Positions 1 through 8,535 of a DNA stretch of 17,962 nucleotides are shown in pieces. A program made the translations under genes and the position numbers. Where the stretch lies: NCBI GenBank assembly GCA_017455225.1, contig JAFTBL010000185.1:1-17962 (forward strand), read 5' to 3'. Source of the DNA: Oscillospiraceae bacterium (GTDB lineage: Bacteria > Bacillota_A > Clostridia > Oscillospirales > Oscillospiraceae). Every line of letters begins with the position of its first letter. Within the stretch, counting starts at the first letter, position 1. The notes under the pieces were generated by a model that was given only the letters and a program-made list of their open reading frames with translations, searched no databases and was not told the DNA's origin.

Positions 1-225
1 CAGCTCCGGATCGCCCACCGAGGAAACGAACCGCATCACGTACTTGCCTTGGTACTGCGCAACCTTCGTACTGGTGATGACACCGGTGGTGGTCTGCACC
101 TTCGTGTTCAGAACACCCTCGTCCAGCTCCGACGCCTCCGCGCGCACGAGAGCGCCCGGAAGCAGCAGCGCCGCCAGCAACAGAGCAATCAGTACCCCTG
201 TAGCTTTTTTTACGTGTTGCCTCAT
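1..225 (-). CDS. N-terminal part of a secreted protein of unknown function (cut by window edge)
   Basis: Only the first 75 codons are present; the rest lies beyond the left edge. The start has a ribosome binding site (GGATGGAG, about 6 bases upstream). The protein begins with a classic Sec signal peptide: basic residues MRQHVKK, a hydrophobic run around residues 10-27, then a likely signal peptidase I site near residues 29-31 (VRA or AEA). The visible mature part is polar and includes YVMRFVSSVGD. This resembles a short motif I have seen in clostridial surface proteins, but it is too short to name a family. It starts 44 bases after the giant six-module protein ends, with no terminator between, so it is probably the next gene of the same operon. 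Function is not recognisable; export is well supported. Confidence 0.8.
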   Translation of the reverse strand, partial: MRQHVKKATGVLIALLLAALLLPGALVRAEASELDEGVLNTKVQTTTGVITSTKVAQYQGKYVMRFVSSVGDPEL

Positions 226-248
226 CGTTTCTCCATCCTTTTCAAGCA

Positions 249-262
249 GGCGGTGTTCCGCC
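249..262 (-). other. Small intergenic hairpin between two operon genes
   Basis: A perfect 5-base inverted repeat (GGCGG/CCGCC) with a 4-base loop sits in the 44-base gap between the giant repeat protein and the truncated secreted protein. It is not followed by a T-tract on either strand, so it is unlikely to be an intrinsic terminator. It could affect mRNA processing or attenuation. Confidence 0.3.
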
Positions 263-269
263 CTTTGGG

Positions 270-3200
270 TCATTTGTCAAGCGCGGTCAGCACGGGGCCG
301 TGATCGGAATCCTTCCAGATCGACCCGTCCAGACCGATCCCGGATACCGTGAGCTCGGCAAGGGGCTTGACGTATTTGCCGGTCAGCGCGGTGCAGCTGC
401 CGGTGTATTTGGTGGTGCCGCCGTCGTCGGTCACCGTGGCGGAGTTGGCCTGCCAGCCCACCACGTTCCACTTGCCGGACGGGGCGAAATAGCTGTCCTT
501 CAGCCATGCGCCGCCTGTGGCGCTGGTAGCGCTGACGCCGCCTACTGCCAGACCAACCATGTTGCCGTTGGTGAATTCGTGGGTCACCGTGCCGGTGAAG
601 ACGCTGCCGGTGATGTTCACCCGGGGCGCGGAGGAGGTGTTGCTGCTCCAGATCTGCCCCAGGAAGCCGCCGGCACAGCCGTTCTGCTGCTGCACGGTGG
701 TGGTGATGTCGCCGGAAACCAGACAGTTGTTGATGTTCAGCACCACACCGTTGCCGAAGTGCTCGCCCACGATGCCGCCCACGCGGGTGCCGTTGACCGC
801 GATGCTGCCGTCAAACCAGCACTGGTCGAAGGTCGTTTCGCTGCTGTCGATCCGACCCACCATGCCGCCGGTGGCATACGCCGCGGCATTGCCGGAGGTG
901 GCAGCGCCCGTCACCTCGATCACGGCGTTGCTGTATACCTTTTCCACGGTGCCGCGGAAATTGCCCACGATGCTGCCGTTGATGCCGGTATTGCTGGCAA
1001 TGAACGAGTTGGTCAGCCGCAGGTTGCGGATGGTGGCGTCATAGGCGTTGGCAAACAGCGCCATTCGTCCGCTGCCGCTGGCGTACAGGCCGGAAATGGT
1101 GTGGCCCTGTCCGTCAAAGGTGCCGCGGAAGGCGTTAGTGGCGCCCATGGGCGTCCACTGGGTGAGCCCGGCAAAGCCGCTGGCCTTCCACTCCTCCACC
1201 GTGCCCTCGTTGAGGGTGATGTCGGCGTCCAGCAGGATGGTCTTGCCGTTGAAGACGCCGTTTTGCGCGTCGTTCAGCCGCGCCATGCCCAAAAACTGCT
1301 CCTTGCTGGTCAGCGTGTAGGTGGTCTGATCCTTGTCGTACCAGGAGAGATCCACCGTCCGGGGCAGGCCGTCCGCAAAGGCGGTCAGCACGGCGCCCGT
1401 ATCCACGTCGCACCAGATGGCGGGATTCAGCCCCAGCTTGTCGTTGAAGACCGTGATCTCGGTGGGCGTCTTGGCGTATTTGGAGGTCAAGGCCACGCAG
1501 CTGCCGGTGTACTTGGTGGCGCCGTTGTCGTCGGTCACCATGCCGCCCAGCTGATAGCCGATGGGGCCCGCGCCCTTGCCGGAGCCCGTGCCGCAGCTGT
1601 TGGTCAGCCACAGGCCTCTCGTAAGGTCGCTGCCGTTGACAACGCCCACCAGGAAGCCCACCATGTTGGCGCCGGCGTCCGCCGTATTCAGCGTGCCGGA
1701 GAAGACGCTGGTGATCACGTTGGCCTTCGCCTCGCCGCTGACGCCGATCACACCGCCGAGGATGCCGCCCATGGCCTGGTTGTGGTTGGCCGCATCCACA
1801 CGGCTGTTCAGTGTGCCGGTCATGAGGCAGTTTTCGATGGTCAGGGTGCCGTTCTCGTTATAGAATGCACCTGCAACACCGCCGATGGCCTTGCCGTTGG
1901 TGGTCAGAGTGCCGGCGTACCAGCACTGGGAAACCGTCGCCTCGCCGGCGATACGTCCCACGATGCCGCCGGTGTAGCCGTCCTGCCCAGCAGCGGGCAT
2001 GGTCACTTCGATCTCAGCATCGCTGTAGATCTTCTCCAGCGTGCCGCGGAAGTTGCCCACGATGCTGCCGTTGATGGCCGTGGTATTTTTAATGTAGGAG
2101 TTGGTCAGGCGCAGGTTCCGGATCGCGCCGTCATAGGCGTTGGCAAAGAGTCCCGTCCGGCCATTGTTGTTCACGTACACGCCGGAGATGGTGTGACCCT
2201 GCCCGTCGAAGGTGCCGCGGAAGGCATTTGTCATGCCCACCGGCGTCCACACGGTGAGACCGGCAAAATCGTTGGCCTTCCACTCCTCCACCGTGCCCTC
2301 GTTGAGCGCGATGTCCGCGCCCAGCAGGATGGTCTTGCCGGTGAAAACGCCGTCCTGTGCATCATTCAACCGCGCCATGCCCAGGAGCTGTTCCTTGGTG
2401 GTCAGCGTGTAGGTGGTCTTGCTGCTGTCGTACCACGAGGTGTCCACCGTGCGCGGCAGACCGCCTGCAAAGGCCAGCAGCACGGCGCCCGCGTCCACGT
2501 CACACCAGACCTCGCTGCTCAGGCCAAGCTGCTTGTTGAGCACCGTGATCTCGGAATACGCTCTTCTGTGGGCTGCGTTCATTCCGGCGCAGCTGCCGGT
2601 GTACTTGGTGGCGCCGCCGTCATCTGTAACGACAGCAGATTCTGCCTGCCAGCCGATCAGATTCCAGTTGCCGCAGGGAGCGGCATAGCTGTCGGTGATC
2701 CAAACGCCGCCCTCCGGGTTCTTGGTGCTGATCTGGCCGAGGAAGAGGCCCGCCATGTTGGCGCCCTCAGCCGCCGTTTCAATGCTTCCGGCAAACACGC
2801 TGCTCTTGACGATCAGCCGGGGGGCAAGGTTGGAGCCCACCCAGTTGCCGTGGATGCTGCCGCCGAAGCCGCCCAGCACCTGGTTGGGCAGCGTGGTGGC
2901 GCAGGAGAGCTTGCCCGTGACGAGGCAGTTCTCCACCGTGGTCACCTGCGTGTTGTACTGCACGCCGTACAGTCCGCCCATCGCCTGCCCGTTGGAGGTG
3001 ATGGAACCGTCGAACCAGCATTCCGAAAGCCGCGTATCTTCCGCCTCGATGTAGCCGATCATGCCGCCGGTGGCGTAGCGCGCCGTGGTCTTCGGGCCCT
3101 CCACCACGATCTCGGCGTCGCTGTAGATCCGCTCCAGATTGCCGCGGAATACGCTGACCACGCTGGCGTTGTTGGGGCCGGTGCTCTTGATGTAGGTATT

Positions 3201-6200
3201 CCTCAGGGTGAAATCCCGGAGGGTGATGTTCTTGGCATACGCCCGTCCGAACAGCGCCTGGAACCCGTCGCCGGTCATGTAAAGGCCGGAGATGGTGTGG
3301 CCCTGTCCGTCAAAGTTGCCGCGGAACGGAAGGGCGCCCGTGCCGAAGGGCTCCCAGACGTTCAGCCCGGCAAAGTCCTTGGCCTTCCACTCGTCAACGG
3401 TGCCCGCGTTATCGGTGATATCCGCGCCGAGACGGACCGTCTTGCCCTCCATGTTGTCGATGCCGCTGATCACGTCCGCAAGGCCGTACAGCTGCTCGAT
3501 GGTGTTGATGGTGTAGCTGGTCTTGTCGGGGTCGTACCAGCTGATGTCCACCCGCCGCTTCAGACCCGCCACGGAGGGCGTGGACTCTGCAAAGCTCTGC
3601 AGCACAGGCGTGCCGCCGGGTACCACCGTCCAGTAATCGTCAAAATTCAGCTGGCTGAAAACGTATCCGTTGTCGCCCACCATCTGCCGCTCGTGCTTGA
3701 TGATGGCGCCGCCGTCGATGGTTCCCTCCGGGAAGCCCACGGTGGAGCCGTAGGTGACCTTCCCGTCCCGCGTGATCTCGCAGGTCTCCTTCAGCGCGTA
3801 GGTGTTTTCGATGGTGGCGGTCACGTCCTTGAAGACTCTGCCCACCACGGCGCCCGCGCAGCTGTTCCAGATGATCTGCACCTTGCCCGTGACAAGGCTG
3901 TCGGTGATGTACAGGCTGGTGCCGTCGTTCTCTTTTTCATAGCGGATATAGCCCAGCAGGCCGCCGGCGTGAAGGCCGGTCTTATCCGCCTCGCAGGACA
4001 CCACGCCCGAGGACAGGCAATGGGCGATGGTGATGCTGCCCCGCTCGATCCTGCCCGCGATGCCGCCGCCGTGCTGACCGGCGTCGGCGTGGGAGCCGAG
4101 CATGGCCACCGTGCCGTCGAACCAGCAGTTGCTGACCGTGGTGCTGTCGTCACCGTAGATCTGACCCACGATGCCGCCGTTGCCAAGGCCCGTGCTGCGG
4201 ACAATGGCGCTGCTGTACACAGTGTAGATATCGCCGTAGCTGCGCCCCACAACGCCGCCGGCGGCAGCGGTGGTACGATCCTTGCCGGTGTATTCAAAGT
4301 AGCTGTTGGTGACCTTCAGATTCCTGACGACGCCGTCCGGGCCCAGATTGCGGAACAAGCCGATGCCCGCCGTGTCGCTCTTGTAATACAGGCCGCTCAC
4401 CGTATGGCCCTGACCGTCAAGGATGCCGTCGAAGCCCTGCGCGTCGGTAAGACCGGCGCCGATGGGCTGCCACACGTTGGCAGGGGATTGATCTTTCCAG
4501 CTGGAGGCATCGCCGCCGTTCACGGCGATGTCCGCGCCCAGATACACGGTCTTGCCGGCAAAACTGGTGGCGCCGCCGGAAAGCTCCGCCAGACCGTAGA
4601 GCTGGGTCCTGTCGGTGATGGTGTAGCTGGTCTTGTCCGCGTCGTACCACGAAACGTCGATCATGCGGGCCACGCCGTCAAGGGAGGGCGCGGACGCGGC
4701 AAAGCTCTTCAGCACCGGCGTACCGGCCGGGTGTCCGTCCTCCTCCGGAACGACCGTCCAGTACCGGTCAAAGTCCAGGATCGTCCAGATATAGCCGTTG
4801 TAGCCGGTCAGCTGCTCCTTCGGCTTGACGATGCAGCCGCCGAGGAAGGTGCCGCCCGGATCGACGCGGCTGATGACGGGCGCCTTGGAAGCGCCGGCGT
4901 CCGTGGTGATATGGCTGTTGTCATCCACGACGTAGGTCTCCGTCAGTGTGGCCGTCACCTGCTCAAACACGCGCCCCACGGCAGAGGCCACGCAGCTGAC
5001 GTACACCGAATCCACCGTGCCGGACATCAGGGAGTCCGTGATGTTCAGGCGCACGCCCTCGTTTTCCCGTGCATAGCGGACATAACCCACGAAGCCGCCG
5101 ATGTGCACGCCGGTTTTTTGGGCCTCACTGGAGATGCTGCCGCTGAACAGGCAGTGCTGGATCGTGGTCTGGCCGCTTTCGATGCGCCCCACGATGCCGC
5201 CGCCGAAGCGGCCGCCGCGCTCGCTGTTGCCGGTCATGGTCAGGTCGCCGTCATACCAGCAGTTGCTGATGGTGCAGAAGCCGCTGGTAAAGATCTGGCC
5301 GGTCATACCGCCGTTGGCAAGGCCGGAGCTCACCAGCGTGGCGTCGCTGAAAACGGTGTCCAGATTGCCGTAGCAGCGCCCGGCCACACTGGCCAGATTT
5401 GCGGTTGTCTCGTTGTCGCCGATATATTCAAAATAGGTATTGGTGATCTTCAGATTCCGGATCTTGCTGCCGGCGCCGATGGAGCGGAACAGGGCGAGCC
5501 CCTTGTCCGCAGTTCTTGCATACAGGCCGCTGATGGTATGACCCTGCCCGTCAAAGGTGCCGCTGAAGGGCGCCGCCGAGCCGATGGTGCTGCCGATAGG
5601 CGTCCAGATGTAATCCGGCGTTTTTTTCAGCCATTCCTCGCTGGTGCCCTCGTTCATCACGATGTCGGCGCCCAGCAGGATGGTCTTGCCCTCAAAGGTA
5701 TTGGTCTGGGAAAGGATGGAAAGGCCGATCAGCTGCTCCCTCGTGGTCAGTTCAAACTCGCTGAGCGAATCGTTGTACCAGCTGATGTCATACGCCTTTT
5801 CCAGCCCCGTGACGTCGGACTCGGCGGGCGCAAAGGTCTTGAGCGCCGGCACGCCGTCCTCCGTGGCGGCCCAGTACGTCTTGAAGTCCAGCGTGCTCCA
5901 CTGATACCACGCCGGGCCCTTCACCGTTTCCGAATTCAGCAGGCGCACCATGCCGATCACGTCGTTGTCGCTCCAGCCGTAATAGCGCTCCGCGCTCTCC
6001 GCCGTGGCGTACACGTCCTGCACGGTGATCTGCAGGCCCGAGCCGCCGATGGTGCCGATCACGGAGCCGGCGTGGGAGGTGGTCTGACCCTTGACGGGCC
6101 CTGCGTTCAGGCAGTCCTCCAGTCGCAGGGTACCGCTGTTGTTCACGTAATCCACACCGCCGATGAGGCCGCCGATGCGGCTGCCCCGCTCGCCCACGGT

Positions 6201-6971
6201 GTCGCTGGAGATGGAGCCGGTGTTCAGGCAGTGGGTGATCTCGCTGCTGCCGCCCCGCATGCTGCCCGCGATGCCGCCGCCGTAGCGGCCTTCCTTCGTG
6301 TGCAGGATGACCGAGCCGTCGAACCAGCAGTTGCTGATCTTGCTGCTGCGGCTGAGGGCAGAGTTGCCGCTGCCCACGTTCAGCGTGCCGAACAGTCCGC
6401 CGCAAAAGCTGCCGTTGCTTTCCATGATGGCGTTGCTGTAAATGCCGGAAAACGTGCCGCTGCCGCCGGCGGAAACGCTGCCTATGGCAAAGTTGCCGTT
6501 CACGCGGAAGTAGCTGTTGAGGATCTTCAGATCCTTGACCACGCAGCTTGTTCCCGTGTCGGAAAACAGGCCGAGATTGACGTCGGAGCCTTTGGCGTAG
6601 AGGCCGCTGATGCTGTGGCCCTGCCCGTCAAAGGTGCCGGCAAAGCCGGTGATGGGATACCACTTGTTCGCAGGGGGCGTTTCGGCCCACTGCGCCGCGT
6701 CGCCCTCGTTAATGACGATGTCCTCGCCCAGCTTGATGGTCTGATCCTTGAAGTCGTAGTATTCCGACAGAGCCGCCAGATCGTAGAGCTCCTCCGCCTT
6801 GGTGATGACGAACTCCTCTTGCCGCTCGTCGTACCATTCCACGTTCAGCGCATTCGCCCGCCGGGCGGCGCCAAGCTGCCCCGTGGCATAAAGGACCCAA
6901 AGCACGGCCGTTGCGCAGAGCATGATCGCCGCTGCGCCGATCGCACCGTATTTCTTCATTATCTCTTTCAT
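270..6971 (-). CDS. Giant membrane-anchored surface protein with six GLUG/beta-helix modules
   Basis: This 2233-residue protein has an N-terminal hydrophobic segment at about residues 8-31, with positive residues before it. That segment is either an uncleaved signal anchor or a signal peptide ending near ARRANA (residues 36-41). The rest is six tandem modules of about 350-377 residues. Each starts with a WYD or WYN motif (Trp at residues 46, 398, 775, 1145, 1513 and 1877), followed by an EQL-G-like segment and GADI. Next come [FL]DGQGH[TS][IV]SG[LV]Y, CW[FY][DA]G, GG-[IV]-G and CL-x-[ST]G motifs. These short glycine-rich motifs resemble the GLUG motif of Firmicutes surface proteins and IgA-protease-like proteins, and fit a right-handed beta-helix or solenoid. 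No LPXTG, SLH or other C-terminal wall anchor is seen; the chain ends ALDK. The start is chosen for GTGAGG, 6 bases upstream. It lies 73 bases after the MBL-fold gene in the same operon. A surface adhesin, glycan binder or structural role is plausible; an enzymatic role (polysaccharide lyase-like solenoid) cannot be excluded. Confidence 0.85.
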   Translation of the reverse strand: MKEIMKKYGAIGAAAIMLCATAVLWVLYATGQLGAARRANALNVEWYDERQEEFVITKAEELYDLAALSEYYDFKDQTIKLGEDIVINEGDAAQWAETPPANKWYPITGFAGTFDGQGHSISGLYAKGSDVNLGLFSDTGTSCVVKDLKILNSYFRVNGNFAIGSVSAGGSGTFSGIYSNAIMESNGSFCGGLFGTLNVGSGNSALSRSSKISNCWFDGSVILHTKEGRYGGGIAGSMRGGSSEITHCLNTGSISSDTVGERGSRIGGLIGGVDYVNNSGTLRLEDCLNAGPVKGQTTSHAGSVIGTIGGSGLQITVQDVYATAESAERYYGWSDNDVIGMVRLLNSETVKGPAWYQWSTLDFKTYWAATEDGVPALKTFAPAESDVTGLEKAYDISWYNDSLSEFELTTREQLIGLSILSQTNTFEGKTILLGADIVMNEGTSEEWLKKTPDYIWTPIGSTIGSAAPFSGTFDGQGHTISGLYARTADKGLALFRSIGAGSKIRNLKITNTYFEYIGDNETTANLASVAGRCYGNLDTVFSDATLVSSGLANGGMTGQIFTSGFCTISNCWYDGDLTMTGNSERGGRFGGGIVGRIESGQTTIQHCLFSGSISSEAQKTGVHIGGFVGYVRYARENEGVRLNITDSLMSGTVDSVYVSCVASAVGRVFEQVTATLTETYVVDDNSHITTDAGASKAPVISRVDPGGTFLGGCIVKPKEQLTGYNGYIWTILDFDRYWTVVPEEDGHPAGTPVLKSFAASAPSLDGVARMIDVSWYDADKTSYTITDRTQLYGLAELSGGATSFAGKTVYLGADIAVNGGDASSWKDQSPANVWQPIGAGLTDAQGFDGILDGQGHTVSGLYYKSDTAGIGLFRNLGPDGVVRNLKVTNSYFEYTGKDRTTAAAGGVVGRSYGDIYTVYSSAIVRSTGLGNGGIVGQIYGDDSTTVSNCWFDGTVAMLGSHADAGQHGGGIAGRIERGSITIAHCLSSGVVSCEADKTGLHAGGLLGYIRYEKENDGTSLYITDSLVTGKVQIIWNSCAGAVVGRVFKDVTATIENTYALKETCEITRDGKVTYGSTVGFPEGTIDGGAIIKHERQMVGDNGYVFSQLNFDDYWTVVPGGTPVLQSFAESTPSVAGLKRRVDISWYDPDKTSYTINTIEQLYGLADVISGIDNMEGKTVRLGADITDNAGTVDEWKAKDFAGLNVWEPFGTGALPFRGNFDGQGHTISGLYMTGDGFQALFGRAYAKNITLRDFTLRNTYIKSTGPNNASVVSVFRGNLERIYSDAEIVVEGPKTTARYATGGMIGYIEAEDTRLSECWFDGSITSNGQAMGGLYGVQYNTQVTTVENCLVTGKLSCATTLPNQVLGGFGGSIHGNWVGSNLAPRLIVKSSVFAGSIETAAEGANMAGLFLGQISTKNPEGGVWITDSYAAPCGNWNLIGWQAESAVVTDDGGATKYTGSCAGMNAAHRRAYSEITVLNKQLGLSSEVWCDVDAGAVLLAFAGGLPRTVDTSWYDSSKTTYTLTTKEQLLGMARLNDAQDGVFTGKTILLGADIALNEGTVEEWKANDFAGLTVWTPVGMTNAFRGTFDGQGHTISGVYVNNNGRTGLFANAYDGAIRNLRLTNSYIKNTTAINGSIVGNFRGTLEKIYSDAEIEVTMPAAGQDGYTGGIVGRIAGEATVSQCWYAGTLTTNGKAIGGVAGAFYNENGTLTIENCLMTGTLNSRVDAANHNQAMGGILGGVIGVSGEAKANVITSVFSGTLNTADAGANMVGFLVGVVNGSDLTRGLWLTNSCGTGSGKGAGPIGYQLGGMVTDDNGATKYTGSCVALTSKYAKTPTEITVFNDKLGLNPAIWCDVDTGAVLTAFADGLPRTVDLSWYDKDQTTYTLTSKEQFLGMARLNDAQNGVFNGKTILLDADITLNEGTVEEWKASGFAGLTQWTPMGATNAFRGTFDGQGHTISGLYASGSGRMALFANAYDATIRNLRLTNSFIASNTGINGSIVGNFRGTVEKVYSNAVIEVTGAATSGNAAAYATGGMVGRIDSSETTFDQCWFDGSIAVNGTRVGGIVGEHFGNGVVLNINNCLVSGDITTTVQQQNGCAGGFLGQIWSSNTSSAPRVNITGSVFTGTVTHEFTNGNMVGLAVGGVSATSATGGAWLKDSYFAPSGKWNVVGWQANSATVTDDGGTTKYTGSCTALTGKYVKPLAELTVSGIGLDGSIWKDSDHGPVLTALDK
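1181..1214 (-). repeat. 34-base identical repeat copy in module 6
   Basis: This stretch, coding the region around NEGTVEEWK, is identical base for base to 2273-2306 in module 5. The offset of 1092 bases equals 364 codons, exactly the module period. Flanking sequence is also very similar, with scattered changes. Confidence 0.85.
2273..2306 (-). repeat. 34-base identical repeat copy in module 5
   Basis: This is the partner of the identical stretch at 1181-1214. Identity at silent positions points to recent duplication or gene conversion between neighbouring modules, and makes this a likely site for module gain or loss by recombination. Confidence 0.85.
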
Positions 6972-7044
6972 GATCTACCTCACTTCCGCCGCGTATCCGC
7001 ACAAGATCGTGTTTTCTCGCATGGCATGGCTTTCCGCAGCCCTC

Positions 7045-8535
7045 TCACGGTCTCTCACGCGCCACGGTATAGGGCATGGCATACTGCGCGGTATCATCCG
7101 ACCCGGACGCCAGCTTTTCCTCAAACGTGACGGTGTCCGGCCGCGCAGGGACGTTTTCATAGCTTCCCACCTCATACGGGAAGGTGAGGATCTTGCCGCC
7201 GGTGCCGTAGTGCATCCATTCCTTCACCGTGGCCTGAAGATACGCGTTCCTGTCCTCCGAGGCCTGGAAGGAGCCGCCCCACACCGGGCCGCTTCTGTAC
7301 ATGCCGTTATCCGTATAATACGGATACAGCAGCGTATCCACCTTGATGAAGTCGGTGAAATCATTGTGGACGTTGATGCCGTGATGCTGCACCGCCATGA
7401 TGTTCATGTCCAGATATTCCTGATCGTAGGCGGACATGACCGTCTTCATGGAGCCAAAGTCAGCGTCGCCTGCAATGAGGAGCTTCTGCCCCTCGATGTT
7501 AAACATGAGCCACTCGCTGCGCTCGTTGTAATTGCCCGACCAGCCGCGATAATAGTCCTCCTTGGGCACCTCGATCAGCGTCAGCATCACGTCGACGGTC
7601 ACATCGTCGAAATAAAGCGTCTGCCCGGCGTGGGGGCGATAGACGGGCGTGGTCTCGCCGGTCTGCGTTTTCAGCTCGGAAGCGGCGTCCTTGATACCCA
7701 TCACCTGCATGCTGATGTCGTATTCGCCGGCCAGGGACGCGTTCACCGCGTCAAAGTAGATGCCGTCCACCACCACCCGGCTCTCATAGCCGGGAATGAG
7801 GGCGATCTGGCGGAACACGCCGCAGTGATCCTCGTGGCAGTGGGAGATGAACCAACCCTCCACCACCGGGGTCTCCCCCTCCGGCGTCAGAGAATCCAGA
7901 TAATCCAGCAGGTATTCGGCGTTGGCCTTGTGCCCGCCGTCGGAGATCAGAAAATGCCCGTTCTTCAGTTGGAGCACGAAGCCGTTGCCGCCGGAATGCA
8001 TCTCGATCATGTGGAGCCTCGTCTTGGCGTCCGCCGGATCGTTCTTGACGTAATCCTCCGAGTAGAAGAGGTGATCCGAAAGGGGCGTCTTCTCCACGGC
8101 GATATAGGTCTTATCCAGCTTCTTCATGTGGATCACGGTCACCGTGGTGCCGTCCTTCGTGTAGACGGCGTTGAAGACGTTGCCGTTCAGACCGTTGGGC
8201 CAGTTGTCCACGTACTTCGTGTACCCCTCCTGCTCCAACAGCTCCAGATACGCCCGATAGTCGTCAAGGCTGCCGCCGTTGATATCCACCGTGGAGCAGC
8301 TTCCGGCCTCCGAGGAGAACCTGCCGATCCGCCCCTGCTCCACGATCATGGCGGGAATGTCCCGGAACGCCTTCATGTCTGTCCATTCGGCAAAGGTCTT
8401 CACGGCGGTCTCGTCCTGCCGGGACGCCTCCGAGGCAAACGTCAGGATCCCTGCGTTCGACAGCAGGATGAAGGCCGCGCTGCCGATCAGCAGCACCGCC
8501 GACGCCGCCAGTATCACGATCCAAGACTTTTTCAT
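7045..8535 (-). CDS. Membrane-anchored ComEC-like metallo-beta-lactamase-fold protein
   Basis: This 496-residue protein starts with a hydrophobic helix (about residues 5-27), so the catalytic part should lie outside the membrane. The MBL fold is shown by D199 in an SDGG motif, SHCHEDHCG with H232, H234, D236 and H237, D357 in AGDAD, and H384/H385 in QHHG. These match the metal-ligand pattern of ComEC/Rec2-type MBL domains, whose known members hydrolyse phosphodiesters or related bonds. No ComEC transmembrane channel is present. Residues about 45-155 form an extra N-terminal region I do not recognise. The ATG overlaps the stop codon of the upstream GH20-like gene (ATGA), with GAGGTG about 7 bases before it, implying translational coupling. 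Substrate is unknown: a nuclease, phosphodiesterase or an enzyme acting on surface polymers are all possible. Confidence 0.85.
   Translation of the reverse strand: MKKSWIVILAASAVLLIGSAAFILLSNAGILTFASEASRQDETAVKTFAEWTDMKAFRDIPAMIVEQGRIGRFSSEAGSCSTVDINGGSLDDYRAYLELLEQEGYTKYVDNWPNGLNGNVFNAVYTKDGTTVTVIHMKKLDKTYIAVEKTPLSDHLFYSEDYVKNDPADAKTRLHMIEMHSGGNGFVLQLKNGHFLISDGGHKANAEYLLDYLDSLTPEGETPVVEGWFISHCHEDHCGVFRQIALIPGYESRVVVDGIYFDAVNASLAGEYDISMQVMGIKDAASELKTQTGETTPVYRPHAGQTLYFDDVTVDVMLTLIEVPKEDYYRGWSGNYNERSEWLMFNIEGQKLLIAGDADFGSMKTVMSAYDQEYLDMNIMAVQHHGINVHNDFTDFIKVDTLLYPYYTDNGMYRSGPVWGGSFQASEDRNAYLQATVKEWMHYGTGGKILTFPYEVGSYENVPARPDTVTFEEKLASGSDDTAQYAMPYTVARERP

Larger units (their letters stand above)
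273..6836 (-). repeat. Six tandem protein-coding modules of about 1.1 kb
   Basis: Measured from the conserved Trp codon of the WYD/WYN motif, the modules span (minus strand) 6836-5781, 5780-4650, 4649-3540, 3539-2436, 2435-1344 and 1343-273. Their lengths are 352, 377, 370, 368, 364 and 357 codons. Modules 5 and 6 are the most alike, sharing long nearly identical stretches such as EEWK and FAGLT followed by WTP. Modules 4-6 share a C-terminal TDDGGATKYTGSC-type segment that modules 1-3 lack, which suggests stepwise duplication from an older module type. Modules 1-3 instead end in longer, more variable linkers. Confidence 0.85.

Noticed and set aside
273..6836. The regular repeats as a CRISPR or DNA satellite array
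   Set aside because: The repeats are about 1.1 kb, diverged and in frame throughout, so they are protein modules.
6975..7022. A 15-codon minus-strand frame just before the giant protein, as a possible leader peptide
   Set aside because: It has no convincing ribosome binding site, no amino-acid bias and no attenuator-like hairpins.
300..7130. A 2276-codon open frame on the plus strand opposite the giant surface protein
   Set aside because: It is the antisense shadow of a GC-rich repeat gene. Its translation is low-complexity, rich in Ala, Gly, Val, His and Asp, without family motifs, whereas the minus strand gives a coherent modular protein with signal anchor and ribosome binding site.
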